DNA of 37,122 nt from Deltaproteobacteria bacterium (lineage in GTDB: Bacteria; Myxococcota; XYA12-FULL-58-9; JABJBS01), in NCBI GenBank assembly GCA_018668695.1, contig JABJBS010000409.1:1-37122 (forward strand), read 5' to 3'. The position numbers and the translations under genes are program-made. Shown here piece by piece: positions 18,131-26,800 of the stretch. Each line of letters opens with the position of its first letter. Position 1 is the stretch's first letter. The notes under the pieces are model-generated. The model saw only the letters and a program-made list of their open reading frames with translations, did not search any database and had not been told where the DNA came from.

Positions 18131-18931
18131 ATGAAACTCTTAGAAAATCGGCGTGGTTTAATAGTTGGAGTAGCCAATGAGCGCAGTATCGCGCACGGCA
18201 TAGCGCGTGCGTGCGCGGCTCAAGGGGCCAGCCTGGCTTTAACCTACCAAAATGAACGTTTGGCCAAGCGCGTCAATCCCATTGCTGAAGAGCTTGGGGC
18301 CGAGTGGGTGATGCCGTGTGATCTGACGCAACCTGAGTCGCTCGCGAAAGTAAGAGAGCAGATTGAGAAAAAGTGGGGGACTCTAGATTTCGTCGTCCAT
18401 GCCGTTGCCTTTGCCGAAAAACAGGATTTGGAAGGCCGGTTTGTGGATACGAGCTCAGAAGGCTTTAGGACTGCGATGGATGCATCTGTCTACACTTTGG
18501 TAGCTTTGGCGAGAGAAATGGAAGGTTTGTTGGCGAAAAGTGATCATGGAGGCTCAATAGTTACGTTGACGTATTACGGTAGCCAGAAGGTGATTCCAAA
18601 TTACAATGTGATGGGAGTGGCCAAGGCCGCGCTTGAGGCAAGTGTGAGATATCTGGCTGCTGACCTCGGACCTCAAGGTATTCGCATCAACGCCATCAGC
18701 GCCGGACCGATCAAAACTCTCTCAGCTGCAGGTATTAAGGGAATGAGAGGGATATTAGATCAAGTGGCAGATGTGACGCCGCTGGGTCGTAATGTCGATA
18801 TTGACGATGTGGGAGGCGCCGCAGTCTTTGCCCTAAGTGATTTGGGACGCGGTATGACTGGAGATACGATCTTTGTAGATGCGGGCTACCACGCTTTGGG
18901 GAGCTTTGCCGGTTCTGAAGGAAAAGCTTAA
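18131..18931 (+). CDS. fabI: Enoyl-ACP reductase (NADH), FabI type
   Basis: A 266-residue short-chain dehydrogenase-fold enzyme that carries out the last step of each fatty-acid elongation cycle. The glycine motif is GVANERSIAHGIARA, as in FabI; HAVAFAEKQDLEGRF matches the FabI inner strand; TYYGSQKVIPNYNVMGVAKAALE holds the Tyr-x6-Lys pair and the preceding Tyr typical of enoyl-ACP reductases. The C-terminal ISAGPIKTLSAAGIKG is the substrate-loop signature. A GATAAGGA site lies about 9 nt before the ATG. Its stop overlaps the convergent sfsA stop. Confidence 0.96.
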   Translation: MKLLENRRGLIVGVANERSIAHGIARACAAQGASLALTYQNERLAKRVNPIAEELGAEWVMPCDLTQPESLAKVREQIEKKWGTLDFVVHAVAFAEKQDLEGRFVDTSSEGFRTAMDASVYTLVALAREMEGLLAKSDHGGSIVTLTYYGSQKVIPNYNVMGVAKAALEASVRYLAADLGPQGIRINAISAGPIKTLSAAGIKGMRGILDQVADVTPLGRNVDIDDVGGAAVFALSDLGRGMTGDTIFVDAGYHALGSFAGSEGKA

Positions 18932-19635
18932 AGCTCTACGGGAATACTTTCGATGGGATGAACGCTGCCGTCTAGTTTGTATTGGCATCGGTAAGCAAGA
19001 AGCTCAACCTTGTCAGCCACCTCTCTGAGCGCTGCCCCATATTTCGGATCGACCTCGTCGGCTGGGCGAAACTGTTTACAGTCACTGCGCCCGATAAAAA
19101 ATAGCATGACCGCTCGGGACCCTTGTTCAGCCGCGTGAGCGAGTTCGTAGAGGTGCTTTTTACCCCGTTCAGTGACGGCATCTGGAAAAGCGGCGTAGTT
19201 ACCCACGCGCATCGTAGCATTCTTAACTTCGACGTAGCAGTCGGGCTCACCGGGCTTTCCACTTAAATAGACGTCGATCCTGGATTTTTTTTCTCGGCCA
19301 TATTTTACCTCGCGTTTGATCTCGGGGTAGCCGCTTAGCTCGGGGATCTTTTCTAGGGCTATCCAGTTGGCGATGGCCGCATTGGGGGTACCGGTATTGA
19401 CGCCAACCCAGGTTCTTCCCATCTTAATCTGTTCCCAGGTATAGCGTAATTTTCGCTTCGGATTCTCGGAATCACTAATGATAACAGGACTTCCCGGCTC
19501 CGCGCAGGAAGTCATAGCTCCCGAGTTTGCACAGTGGACAGTGATGATCTCACCGGACTCCAGCTCGATATCAGCAAGAAATCTCTTGTACCGTTTGACC
19601 AGGGTTCCGCGTGTAAGAGTGCGGTTAAGTTTCAT
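18928..19635 (-). CDS. sfsA: SfsA family protein (sugar fermentation stimulation homologue)
   Basis: A 235-residue SfsA homologue. The N-terminal OB-like part has LVKRYKRFLADIEL and HCANSGAM; the core has RTWVGVNTGTPNAAI, then a nuclease-like site with RIDVYLS and CYVEVKNATM, followed by FPDAVTERGKKHLYEL and AVMLFFIGRSDC. This D...ExK arrangement is that of the PD-(D/E)XK fold described for SfsA. The family was named for effects on maltose metabolism in E. coli and is reported to bind DNA; its real role in most bacteria is unclear. Monocistronic, divergent from the pseudokinase gene and convergent with fabI. Confidence 0.92.
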   Translation of the reverse strand: MKLNRTLTRGTLVKRYKRFLADIELESGEIITVHCANSGAMTSCAEPGSPVIISDSENPKRKLRYTWEQIKMGRTWVGVNTGTPNAAIANWIALEKIPELSGYPEIKREVKYGREKKSRIDVYLSGKPGEPDCYVEVKNATMRVGNYAAFPDAVTERGKKHLYELAHAAEQGSRAVMLFFIGRSDCKQFRPADEVDPKYGAALREVADKVELLAYRCQYKLDGSVHPIESIPVEL

Positions 19636-19685
19636 GTTTCCGTCCTTCGGTGGCTTGAACCGGTCGTAGTGCAGGGGGCCCTGAG

Positions 19686-19701
19686 TTTCAAGCCCTTGAA
19701 A
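19686..19701. promoter_or_regulatory. Palindromic operator candidate between sfsA and the pseudokinase gene
   Basis: TTTCAAG (19686-19692) and CTTGAAA (19695-19701) form a perfect 7-bp inverted repeat with a 2-nt centre in the 153-nt divergent intergenic region, the usual form of a dimeric regulator site. It lies 14 nt upstream of the candidate -35 of the rightward gene. Confidence 0.4.
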
Positions 19702-19714
19702 TCACCAGCGTTAG

Positions 19715-19743
19715 TTGGTTGCCTCTGGATATCCGGCTATGCT
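19715..19743 (+). promoter_or_regulatory. Possible sigma-70 type promoter of the pseudokinase gene
   Basis: TTGGTT (19715-19720) and TATGCT (19738-19743) are separated by 17 nt. The match to consensus is only partial. Initiation about 7 nt after the -10 would leave a leader of roughly 40 nt before the GTG at 19789. Confidence 0.3.
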
Positions 19744-19788
19744 ATTTCCGGGTTTTTCCCGACACTCTTGAGCGGGTTGGAGGCTTGC

Positions 19789-22119
19789 GTGCTCTGCTAC
19801 AGGTGCGGTGCATATACAGAAGATGGTGCCAAGAAGTGTGGTGAATGCGGAGCTCCGTTTTCTGCCGAGCGGCGCCGGACCGCCCGCAAAGCTTTACACG
19901 AAAATGGTGACGGTCTTCACGGTAGCTTCCCTTTTGAAGTCGGTTATAAAATTGCCGGTCGATACCGGGTCAAATCTTTTCGCGACTCCGGAGCTGCGGG
20001 CTGGATGGTTCGGGCTCGTGACGAGAACACTGAACAAGATGTTGCCGTAAAAGTTATCGATTCGAAACTGATCCAAAGCGAACGCGAAATCAATAATTTC
20101 CTCGCGGTTTGCCGCAAAGCTCGCAAAGTTGATCACATCAATGTGGCCCGCCTCTATGAAGAAGGCCGTGAGGGCAATGTTGTCTATTATGTGATGCAGT
20201 ACCTCGAAGGCCTAACCTTGCGCCGAATTATCGATTTGAGAATCGAGAAGAAGCAAGTTTTTCAGCATAACGAAGTGTTGCCTCTATTCAATCAGTTGGC
20301 AGATGGGCTCAGTAGCCTTGGGCGCTTTAAATTTCATGGAAGTATATACCCGGGTAGTATTACTGTTCTCCCCGATGTTCTGAAAATAACCGGTGTTGCG
20401 CATTATCAGGCCATCCCTCGGCGTCCACTTATTGTTAAGCACGACGGCAACGAATCGAACCATTACCTCGCTCCTGAATCTCGGAATGATACAGGCAAGC
20501 CTGGGCCTCGTTCCGATGTCTATTCTCTTGCCGTAATCTTCGCTGAGATGATGTCTGGCGTGGTTTATGGCCGTGATAGTGCAGCTCGCTGGGATGGTGC
20601 CCGTGAGGTACTCGGCGAGAATATGTTTCAGGTTCTCTCCAAGGCGCTTTCTATAAATCCGGAAGGTCGTTTCGAATCAGCATCATCGTTTGTGGATGCA
20701 CTTTTTAATGAAGTAGATGATAGCGATTTTCCTGTTGTTGAAATCGAAGAGGATGATGGCTTGGAAGCCACACCGGTTGTCATTGCGGAAGAGATGCTCG
20801 CAGCAAATCTACTACCAGACGATGATGATGATGCCGAATCCGTAGAGTTGAACTCAGGCGTTTTTGAGATCGATGAAGTAGAAGCTCTACTGGAAATTGA
20901 GGCAGATGATACGGCATCGGATAACGTTGATATCGAAGAGATTACCGGCGTTGATTTAGTCATTGGCGATGATTCGCAGGTGGAACAAATCGCTGAACTT
21001 GGCGAATTGAAAATCAAAGACCTACCTCCAACCAAAGCCATGCATGTTGCTAAGCAGCCATCGGCGAATGGTCGATGGATTGGTCTTGGAATCATTTTAC
21101 TTGGTGTGGTGGTTTCAGCGGCGATTTTAATCAATTCTGGCAGTGATGTGGCGACCCCGGTTCCGGCTGAGAAAGTCACTGTGATTCCCGTTCCGGAACC
21201 ACCTGTTTTGATTCCTGCGGTCGAGGGTGAAGTAGCAGATATGGCTCCAGGTGATGATGCTGCTCAAAAGCAAGATCAAGCCGGTGATGCCAAACCGGTC
21301 ATTCCAAAGCCGAACGAAACGATTAAAAATACAGGGTCGGTCAATGTGCAGCCGGTGAAAACGGTGGCACCAAAGGTAGCTCAACCCGTAGCAGCGCCAC
21401 CGACCCCATCCTCTGAGCGTCGTTTGACGCAACCTCCACCCCCGCCGCCGCCGCCTGCAGCAGTGGCAACGAAGCGTCCTGCAGCGAAAGATGATTTCGC
21501 AATCGACGATGAGCCAGTGATTGAGCCCGAACCCCGTGAGCCGGGTTGCCGACGAGGCATGATCTTAGTTGAAGCCGGAGCGTTTACTGTGGGAAGCCGC
21601 CAAGGAGACTCCATGAGGGGTTTTGGTGATTTGAACGCACGCCGAATTAGAATGGATGCCTTCTGTATGGACATCTATGAATATCCCAACAGCCGCAACC
21701 GGGCTCCTAAAGTACGTGTAAATTGGTCTCAAGCGCGCTCATCATGCCGCGCCGTGGGTAAACGACTGTGCACGGAACAAGAATGGGAACGGGGCTGTAA
21801 GGGACCCACAGGTACCCGTTTTCCTTTCGGAAACACCTACCGTGAAGGTACATGCAACCTGAGTGAAGATGGTAACGCCTCGGTGAAACCTTCGGGACGT
21901 TTTGATGCGTGCCGCAGTGGTTTTGGGATGGCTGATCTTGCTGGCAATGTGGCAGAATGGACCCAAAGCTCATGGTCGGACGAAATTGCTGACAAGGTTG
22001 TTAAGGGAGGTTCTGCCGAACAAGATATGTATTCGGGGCGATGCAGTGCTCGCTCCAATGAATCTTCCGGCACCAAGGACGCCCTCATTGGATTTCGTTG
22101 TTGCGCAGATGCGAAATAA
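19789..22119 (+). CDS. Zinc-ribbon / pseudokinase / transmembrane / FGE-sulfatase-like fusion protein
   Basis: A 776-residue one-pass membrane protein. Residues 1-21 are a zinc ribbon (CYRCG...CGECG). Residues ~55-330 have the Ser/Thr kinase fold with the ATP Lys (VAVKV, ~88), but HRD reads HGS (183-185), the usual Asn is replaced (PGSI) and the DFG motif has lost Asp-Phe (KITGVA), so catalysis is unlikely. An acidic region follows, then a TM helix (~430-450), a Pro-rich linker with a run of prolines (~548), and a C-terminal Cys-rich FGE/SUMF1-like domain (~585-776). That domain lacks the two catalytic Cys before the RCSARS motif. The frame is open back to 19534 but that part is antisense to sfsA; the GTG at 19789 has GGAGG 5 nt upstream. 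The kinase-like part should be cytoplasmic and the FGE-like part periplasmic. Confidence 0.85.
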   Translation: MLCYRCGAYTEDGAKKCGECGAPFSAERRRTARKALHENGDGLHGSFPFEVGYKIAGRYRVKSFRDSGAAGWMVRARDENTEQDVAVKVIDSKLIQSEREINNFLAVCRKARKVDHINVARLYEEGREGNVVYYVMQYLEGLTLRRIIDLRIEKKQVFQHNEVLPLFNQLADGLSSLGRFKFHGSIYPGSITVLPDVLKITGVAHYQAIPRRPLIVKHDGNESNHYLAPESRNDTGKPGPRSDVYSLAVIFAEMMSGVVYGRDSAARWDGAREVLGENMFQVLSKALSINPEGRFESASSFVDALFNEVDDSDFPVVEIEEDDGLEATPVVIAEEMLAANLLPDDDDDAESVELNSGVFEIDEVEALLEIEADDTASDNVDIEEITGVDLVIGDDSQVEQIAELGELKIKDLPPTKAMHVAKQPSANGRWIGLGIILLGVVVSAAILINSGSDVATPVPAEKVTVIPVPEPPVLIPAVEGEVADMAPGDDAAQKQDQAGDAKPVIPKPNETIKNTGSVNVQPVKTVAPKVAQPVAAPPTPSSERRLTQPPPPPPPPAAVATKRPAAKDDFAIDDEPVIEPEPREPGCRRGMILVEAGAFTVGSRQGDSMRGFGDLNARRIRMDAFCMDIYEYPNSRNRAPKVRVNWSQARSSCRAVGKRLCTEQEWERGCKGPTGTRFPFGNTYREGTCNLSEDGNASVKPSGRFDACRSGFGMADLAGNVAEWTQSSWSDEIADKVVKGGSAEQDMYSGRCSARSNESSGTKDALIGFRCCADAK

Positions 22120-22164
22120 AACGTAGAGCGCTCATTCGAATAGGCTCAATCCAGGAGAAAAATC

Positions 22165-22455
22165 GTGGCAGAATGGACATTTACTTGTTGGTCATGTGGT
22201 GAATCAACAGAGATGGATGACAAAGTAACGCGAAGCGATGAGTGTCCTCACTGTCGCAATGATATGCGTGCTTGTAAAAATTGCGAGTACCATGATCCAG
22301 GGTCACACAATGAGTGCCGCGAGACTATTTCTGAATATATTCCAGACAAAGAACGCTCAAACTTTTGCGGTATGTATAAAGTTTTTCAGGGCGAGCGGGA
22401 GATGCTAGAGGATCCAAACGATGCCTTAGCAAAACTCAATGCCCTCTTTAAATAG
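22165..22455 (+). CDS. Small CxxC zinc-ribbon-like protein, function unknown
   Basis: A 96-residue acidic protein with CWSCG (residues 8-12) and CPHC forming a likely zinc ribbon, then CKNCEYHD, NECRE and NFCGMY, giving nine Cys in all. It resembles short conserved hypotheticals of Deltaproteobacteria, but I cannot name the family with certainty. A CAGGAG lies 7 nt before the ATG. It starts 45 nt after the pseudokinase-FGE gene in the same direction, and may be co-transcribed with it; that protein also begins with a zinc ribbon. Confidence 0.75.
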   Translation: MAEWTFTCWSCGESTEMDDKVTRSDECPHCRNDMRACKNCEYHDPGSHNECRETISEYIPDKERSNFCGMYKVFQGEREMLEDPNDALAKLNALFK

Positions 22456-22463
22456 GGTGTTTC

Positions 22464-22490
22464 CTTAGATTCCCACTAAGAGGTTTATTT
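22464..22490 (+). terminator. Weak hairpin after the CxxC protein gene
   Basis: CTTAG (22464-22468) and CTAAG (22476-22480) can pair around a 7-nt loop 9 nt after the stop codon, followed by AGGTTTATTTGC. The stem is only 5 bp and AT-containing, so this is a tentative terminator. Confidence 0.3.
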
Positions 22491-22620
22491 GCTTTGTCGC
22501 AATTTGCACAGCAAGCCTCACCACTTTTCTACTCTCCGATCGGTATAAAGCGCTTGGAATTGGAAACCCTCGCAAGTTTTGTGTAGAGGGATTTTCTGTC
22601 TTTGGAAAAGGTGCGCGGGA

Positions 22621-22929
22621 ATGGTTATAGATGAGGGCAATCGCCGGGTGGATATACGATTTTCTATGATTTTAGCGATCAGTGAAGTCGGGAAACAGCG
22701 GGCGGTCATGATGGCTTCCAATGTCAGTGCAGGAGGTCTTTATTGTCCTCACGCAAACCCACGGGTAGTGGGAGAGAAGCTCTTGTTGGAGGTGGACCTT
22801 TGCGACGGCCGTATCCCTCTGGTTGTACCGGCACGTGTTGTCCGCTCCAATGGCGGATTGGCGGTTGCGTTTCATATGCGCCAGCCGCGATTTGAAATGC
22901 TTGGACTTCGTAAATCAGGATTAAATTAA
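22621..22929 (+). CDS. PilZ-domain protein (c-di-GMP binding candidate)
   Basis: A 102-residue single-domain PilZ protein. NRRVDIRFS carries the RxxxR arginine motif, and ASNVSAGGLYC carries the (D/N)xSxxG motif, both needed for cyclic di-GMP binding; the remaining residues form the expected beta strands (LLLEVDLCDGRIPLVVPARVVRSNGGLAVAFH). The frame extends upstream to 22579, but the ATG at 22621 is preceded by AAAAGG about 10 nt away and begins just before the domain. Gene-neighbourhood partners include kinase-like signalling proteins; its target is unknown. Confidence 0.8.
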   Translation: MVIDEGNRRVDIRFSMILAISEVGKQRAVMMASNVSAGGLYCPHANPRVVGEKLLLEVDLCDGRIPLVVPARVVRSNGGLAVAFHMRQPRFEMLGLRKSGLN

Positions 22930-22941
22930 CAAGCTGAGCTT

Positions 22942-23778
22942 TTAAGGTGCCTGTATAATGAGAGGCGTTCCGCCCCCGTTTGAGCTGCCGTGCTCTACGG
23001 TAAATATGGCGATGGTGTCGCCGGACTCTGCTTCAACCCAGGTACTAAAGCTTCCGTCAATATTCACTTGTGAAGCCATGGCCATGCTCTGACTTAAGTT
23101 GGCAAGTACGACTGTTAGCCCCGGTAGAAAAGTGCCCGTGGCGCCGCGAAGCTCCAGAGTGTTCCCTGCGGTTTCGAGGCTTAATCCAGAGTCGTCACTA
23201 AATCCCGCATCGCCACTGGAATCTGATTCCGACCATGCTTGATTGAGCGCCAGGCTACTTTCATAGGCAGCAGTGGTGGCATCTGTAAGACCCACCTGGA
23301 TAGCGATATCCGCGTCGGAGTCATTCGAGCTTTGTACTCTAATGCTCTCTGGTAAAGAGGCGTCACTCTCGAGGGCAAATGACCCATCGCTTGCCGATGA
23401 AGTTTGAATCAGCTCGGTGCCTTCCGCATTGAAGAGTTGGACAAGTCCATTTGGATTCACGCTCTCTACTTCGCCGACAACGATCTGACGCTGGTTTGCG
23501 TGGAAAATGCTGTACGGCTCTCTGCCTTGATCATTGGATTCATCAGGTGCGGTATCACAGGTACCCATGTCGCCGGAGTCAGTGGTTGAGTCTGGATCGC
23601 TCGTTTCGTTGGCCTGCTCGTTTGCACCATCACCCGAAGCATTTTCGGCTCCTGCCACAGGGGCTGAGGAATCGTCACTGCTTCCTGGAAAGGGATTGGT
23701 ATCAATGCCACAGCCGGCGAATGGCGAGCAGAGTACCAAAAGAACAAATAAGAGTGTGAACCGCGTTTGATGCATCAT
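22942..23778 (-). CDS. Hypothetical lipoprotein with Asp/Ser/Glu-rich linker
   Basis: A 278-residue predicted lipoprotein. From the Met at 23778 the signal peptide ends in the lipobox PFAGC, followed by a low-complexity region rich in Asp, Ser, Glu and Asn (to about residue 85), then segments such as VVGEVESVNPNGLVQLFNAEGTELI and a C-terminal SFSTWVEAESGDTIAIFTVEH that look like repeated beta-sandwich (carboxypeptidase-regulatory-like) units. A further upstream ATG (23823) would add 15 polar residues before the signal peptide, so I reject it. Convergent with the PilZ gene; probably an outer-membrane or surface lipoprotein of unknown function. Confidence 0.72.
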   Translation of the reverse strand: MMHQTRFTLLFVLLVLCSPFAGCGIDTNPFPGSSDDSSAPVAGAENASGDGANEQANETSDPDSTTDSGDMGTCDTAPDESNDQGREPYSIFHANQRQIVVGEVESVNPNGLVQLFNAEGTELIQTSSASDGSFALESDASLPESIRVQSSNDSDADIAIQVGLTDATTAAYESSLALNQAWSESDSSGDAGFSDDSGLSLETAGNTLELRGATGTFLPGLTVVLANLSQSMAMASQVNIDGSFSTWVEAESGDTIAIFTVEHGSSNGGGTPLIIQAP

Positions 23779-23891
23779 ACTTAAATAACAGCATGATCTG
23801 TGCCATGCTTCTAAATCGTTCATACCTAATAAAAACGGTAGGTTAGATAATTAATTGGCAAAAAATGTCTACCACAGATGTCAGCTTGTAT

Positions 23892-26800
23892 CTATTTGTT
23901 GACATCTATGTCGTATTTGTTGATTTTTTTGTACAATCCCGCTCGGGTTAAACCGAGATTTTTGGCGGCCGCAGCCACCTTACCGTCAACCTCCACCAGC
24001 GATTCTCGAATCACTGAACTTTCAAACTGTGCAACCTGATCTTTGAGGTTGCCACCAAAAGACATGGGCGCTTGGGCTTTGGGATTCATCTTTTTAATTT
24101 TACCCGAGAGGTCATCTGGAATGATGTCTCCTTCGGCCAGGGCACATGCGCGCTGGACTTCGTTTTCAAGCTCACGGATATTTCCGGGCCACGCATAATC
24201 AAGAAGCATCGCTCGGGCGCGTCGGGTAAACGCCGGCGGAGTTCGTCCACCGTGTTTTGCGAGAAAGTGGTCCAAGAGCAAATTTGTATCCTCTTTGCGC
24301 TTGCGAAGCGGGGCCAAATGAACCTCGACCACATTGAGCCGGTACCAGAGATCTTCGCGGAATGTTGCTTCTCGGACCATGTCTTCAAGGTTGCGGTTGG
24401 TGGCGCAGATTACCCGAGCATCGGTGGTGAGTGTTCGTGTGCCGCCGACTCTGCGAAGCTCCTTTTGCTGGAGAACGCGAAGAAGCTTCACTTGAACTTC
24501 GAGGGGCATCTCCCCAACTTCATCTAAGAAAAGTGTGCCTTTATCTGCGATTTCAAAAAGACCAGGCTTGGCCCGAACGGCTCCAGTAAAAGAGCCTTTC
24601 TCATGGCCGAAGAGTTCGCTTTCCCAGAGACCGGGGGAAATTGCGCCGCAGTTTACAGATACAAACTGACCCTTTCGGGGTGAGGCGGCGTGAATGGCTC
24701 TCGCCACCAACTCCTTACCTGTCCCAGACTCTCCAAGGATTGTCACTGGGACGTCTTTGTCGGAGACGCGATTGATGATTTTAAAAACCTGCAACATCGG
24801 GCTGCTGGTTCCAATCATACCGTGCTGCATGGGTTCGCTTGAAGTTATCTCCGTCCGATTTTTACGAACAGCGTCGAGTTCTGCAGCTTGAGCTTTAAGC
24901 TCCTGGGCAAGGCGCTGGTTGAGTTCTTCCACCTCGGCCCGTGTACTTTCAAGCTCTTCGGAGTGGTTGCGCAGGTTGCTTACAAGTTGTGCGTTGGAGA
25001 GTGCGATGGCGGCCTGATCAGCGAAGGCGCCAATCATTGAGCTGTCTACATCTGAGAAAGCATTCACGCGATGCCGGTGATCGAGATAGAGCGCCCCAAC
25101 GGTATGCGGCGGTGCCTGAAGCGGAATACACAAGACGCTTTTTAGATTTAGGCTATGCACAGAGCGGTGCTCGGAAAACCGTTCGTCCCCTTGAGCATTC
25201 ACGGTGTTAATGAGGTTTCCCTCTTCCATCACTTTGATGGCGATTGAATGGCTAAAGGTTTGTTCATCGCCCTCTGGGGCTTCTTGCTCCATATTGCGTG
25301 CCGCACGCATGCTCAGACCATCCGATGAGCTTGAGTCTTGGAGAATGATAAACCCTCGCTCTGCACCTGAGAGCGTGATGGCCGCATCGATGATTCGGTC
25401 GAGGAGTCGTTCAGGATCATGGTCGCGAGAAAGCGCCCGATTGATCGCTAAGATTCGGTCGACGGTTTTTGAGCTATGTCCTGGTGTAAAGTCCATGTCA
25501 CCCTGAAGATATCGCCATAGGTGGAGTCTATGCCATACCTGAGCGTAAGTGATTTCGAATCGGCCGCTGATTCTTGAGAAAGCCAGTCCGGCCGCCGCCC
25601 GACCTTTTTCGTAGAGCTGAGCTGCTTTTTGCGTGTCCTGTCGGCGCGCATAGAGCTGGCAAGCTACCAGATAGAGTGGCCAAAGAATATCTGGTTCAGC
25701 TAGTTTTTCGGCGAGTAAAATAGCTTTATTCACCTCTAGGATGCCAGATTCTACTGGAGAGTCTTTGGGGAGATGTGCGAGTGCCAACCAGACACCCGCT
25801 TGAGCCGCAATTCTCTCTCGTTTGATTCCCAGTGCTTCTTGAACGGTTTGCTGGGCCAATTCACGCGCTTGTTCAAATTGATTCTGCGCGAGAAGAGCCT
25901 GAGTTTGGGCGCCGATGGCTTCGATTTTTCCGGCTTGATTACCAGCCGCTTCAAATTTTTCGATGGCCAAATCCAGAGCTTCTCCCGTGATTTGAGGGTT
26001 GCCTCTCGCAACTTCAACCTCTGCTCCCAGCACTAAAAGATAAGCCCACTCGGTGTGCATGCTTTGTTCTTGTGCAAGCTTTGTCGCCTTGGAAATAAGC
26101 TGGTGGGCCTGCTCTATTTCACCGAGGAAAAAAAGAAGGTTACCTCGGGTCACGCCGATGCGAACTTGTTCCTTGGTGCCATCGATGGCGAAGGCAATTT
26201 CGGCCGCTTCTCGGTAGAGTTTAACGGCATGTTCGAAGTGACCGGTCTCGTGTTTAAACACTGCTAGATTCGTGAGACGAACGACTTGTCGAGGAAGGTG
26301 GTGGTCTTTCCGGGCGGCTTGAAGACTTTGTTCATAGAGGGTTAGGGCGCCGCTGGGATCACCTGATTTGTGCAGGAGCATGGCCAAGGTTGCGCGGATA
26401 AGATCCAGATTCTCAGGATCCTGGAGCCCATGTGCACTCTGGTAAGCCGACTCGATGTCTTTGCGAGCGTCGTCCATTTGCCCGCGGTAGTAGGCGATGA
26501 GGCCGCGGGTAGCCATGAGTCTTGGAGCCAGTGGGTGAGGCTGACCACGGCTGATGGCTGTTTGAATAACCGCGCCGCTTTCCTCAAGTTTGGCACCGAG
26601 TAGCAGTGAGCGAGCTGTAATCACTTCGGCTAAATCACGCTGCGGAATCTCTTGAGCTAGAAGTGGTTCGGCGGCAGTGACCGCCTCTTCATATTTCCCA
26701 GCGAGTAGATGTGCACTGGCAAGCTCTAAAAGTGCCGTCGGATGAGAGCCCGACTCTTGAAAGACGACAATGGCATCTTGATGCTGCCCCCGTGCTACGA

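Noticed and set aside
19534-19788. N-terminal extension of the pseudokinase-FGE frame
   Set aside because: It overlaps sfsA in antisense, resembles nothing, and the GTG at 19789 has a GGAGG site directly upstream of the zinc ribbon.
20628-21179. 183-residue leftward Ser/Thr-rich frame
   Set aside because: Shadow of the acidic, low-complexity linker of the pseudokinase-FGE protein.
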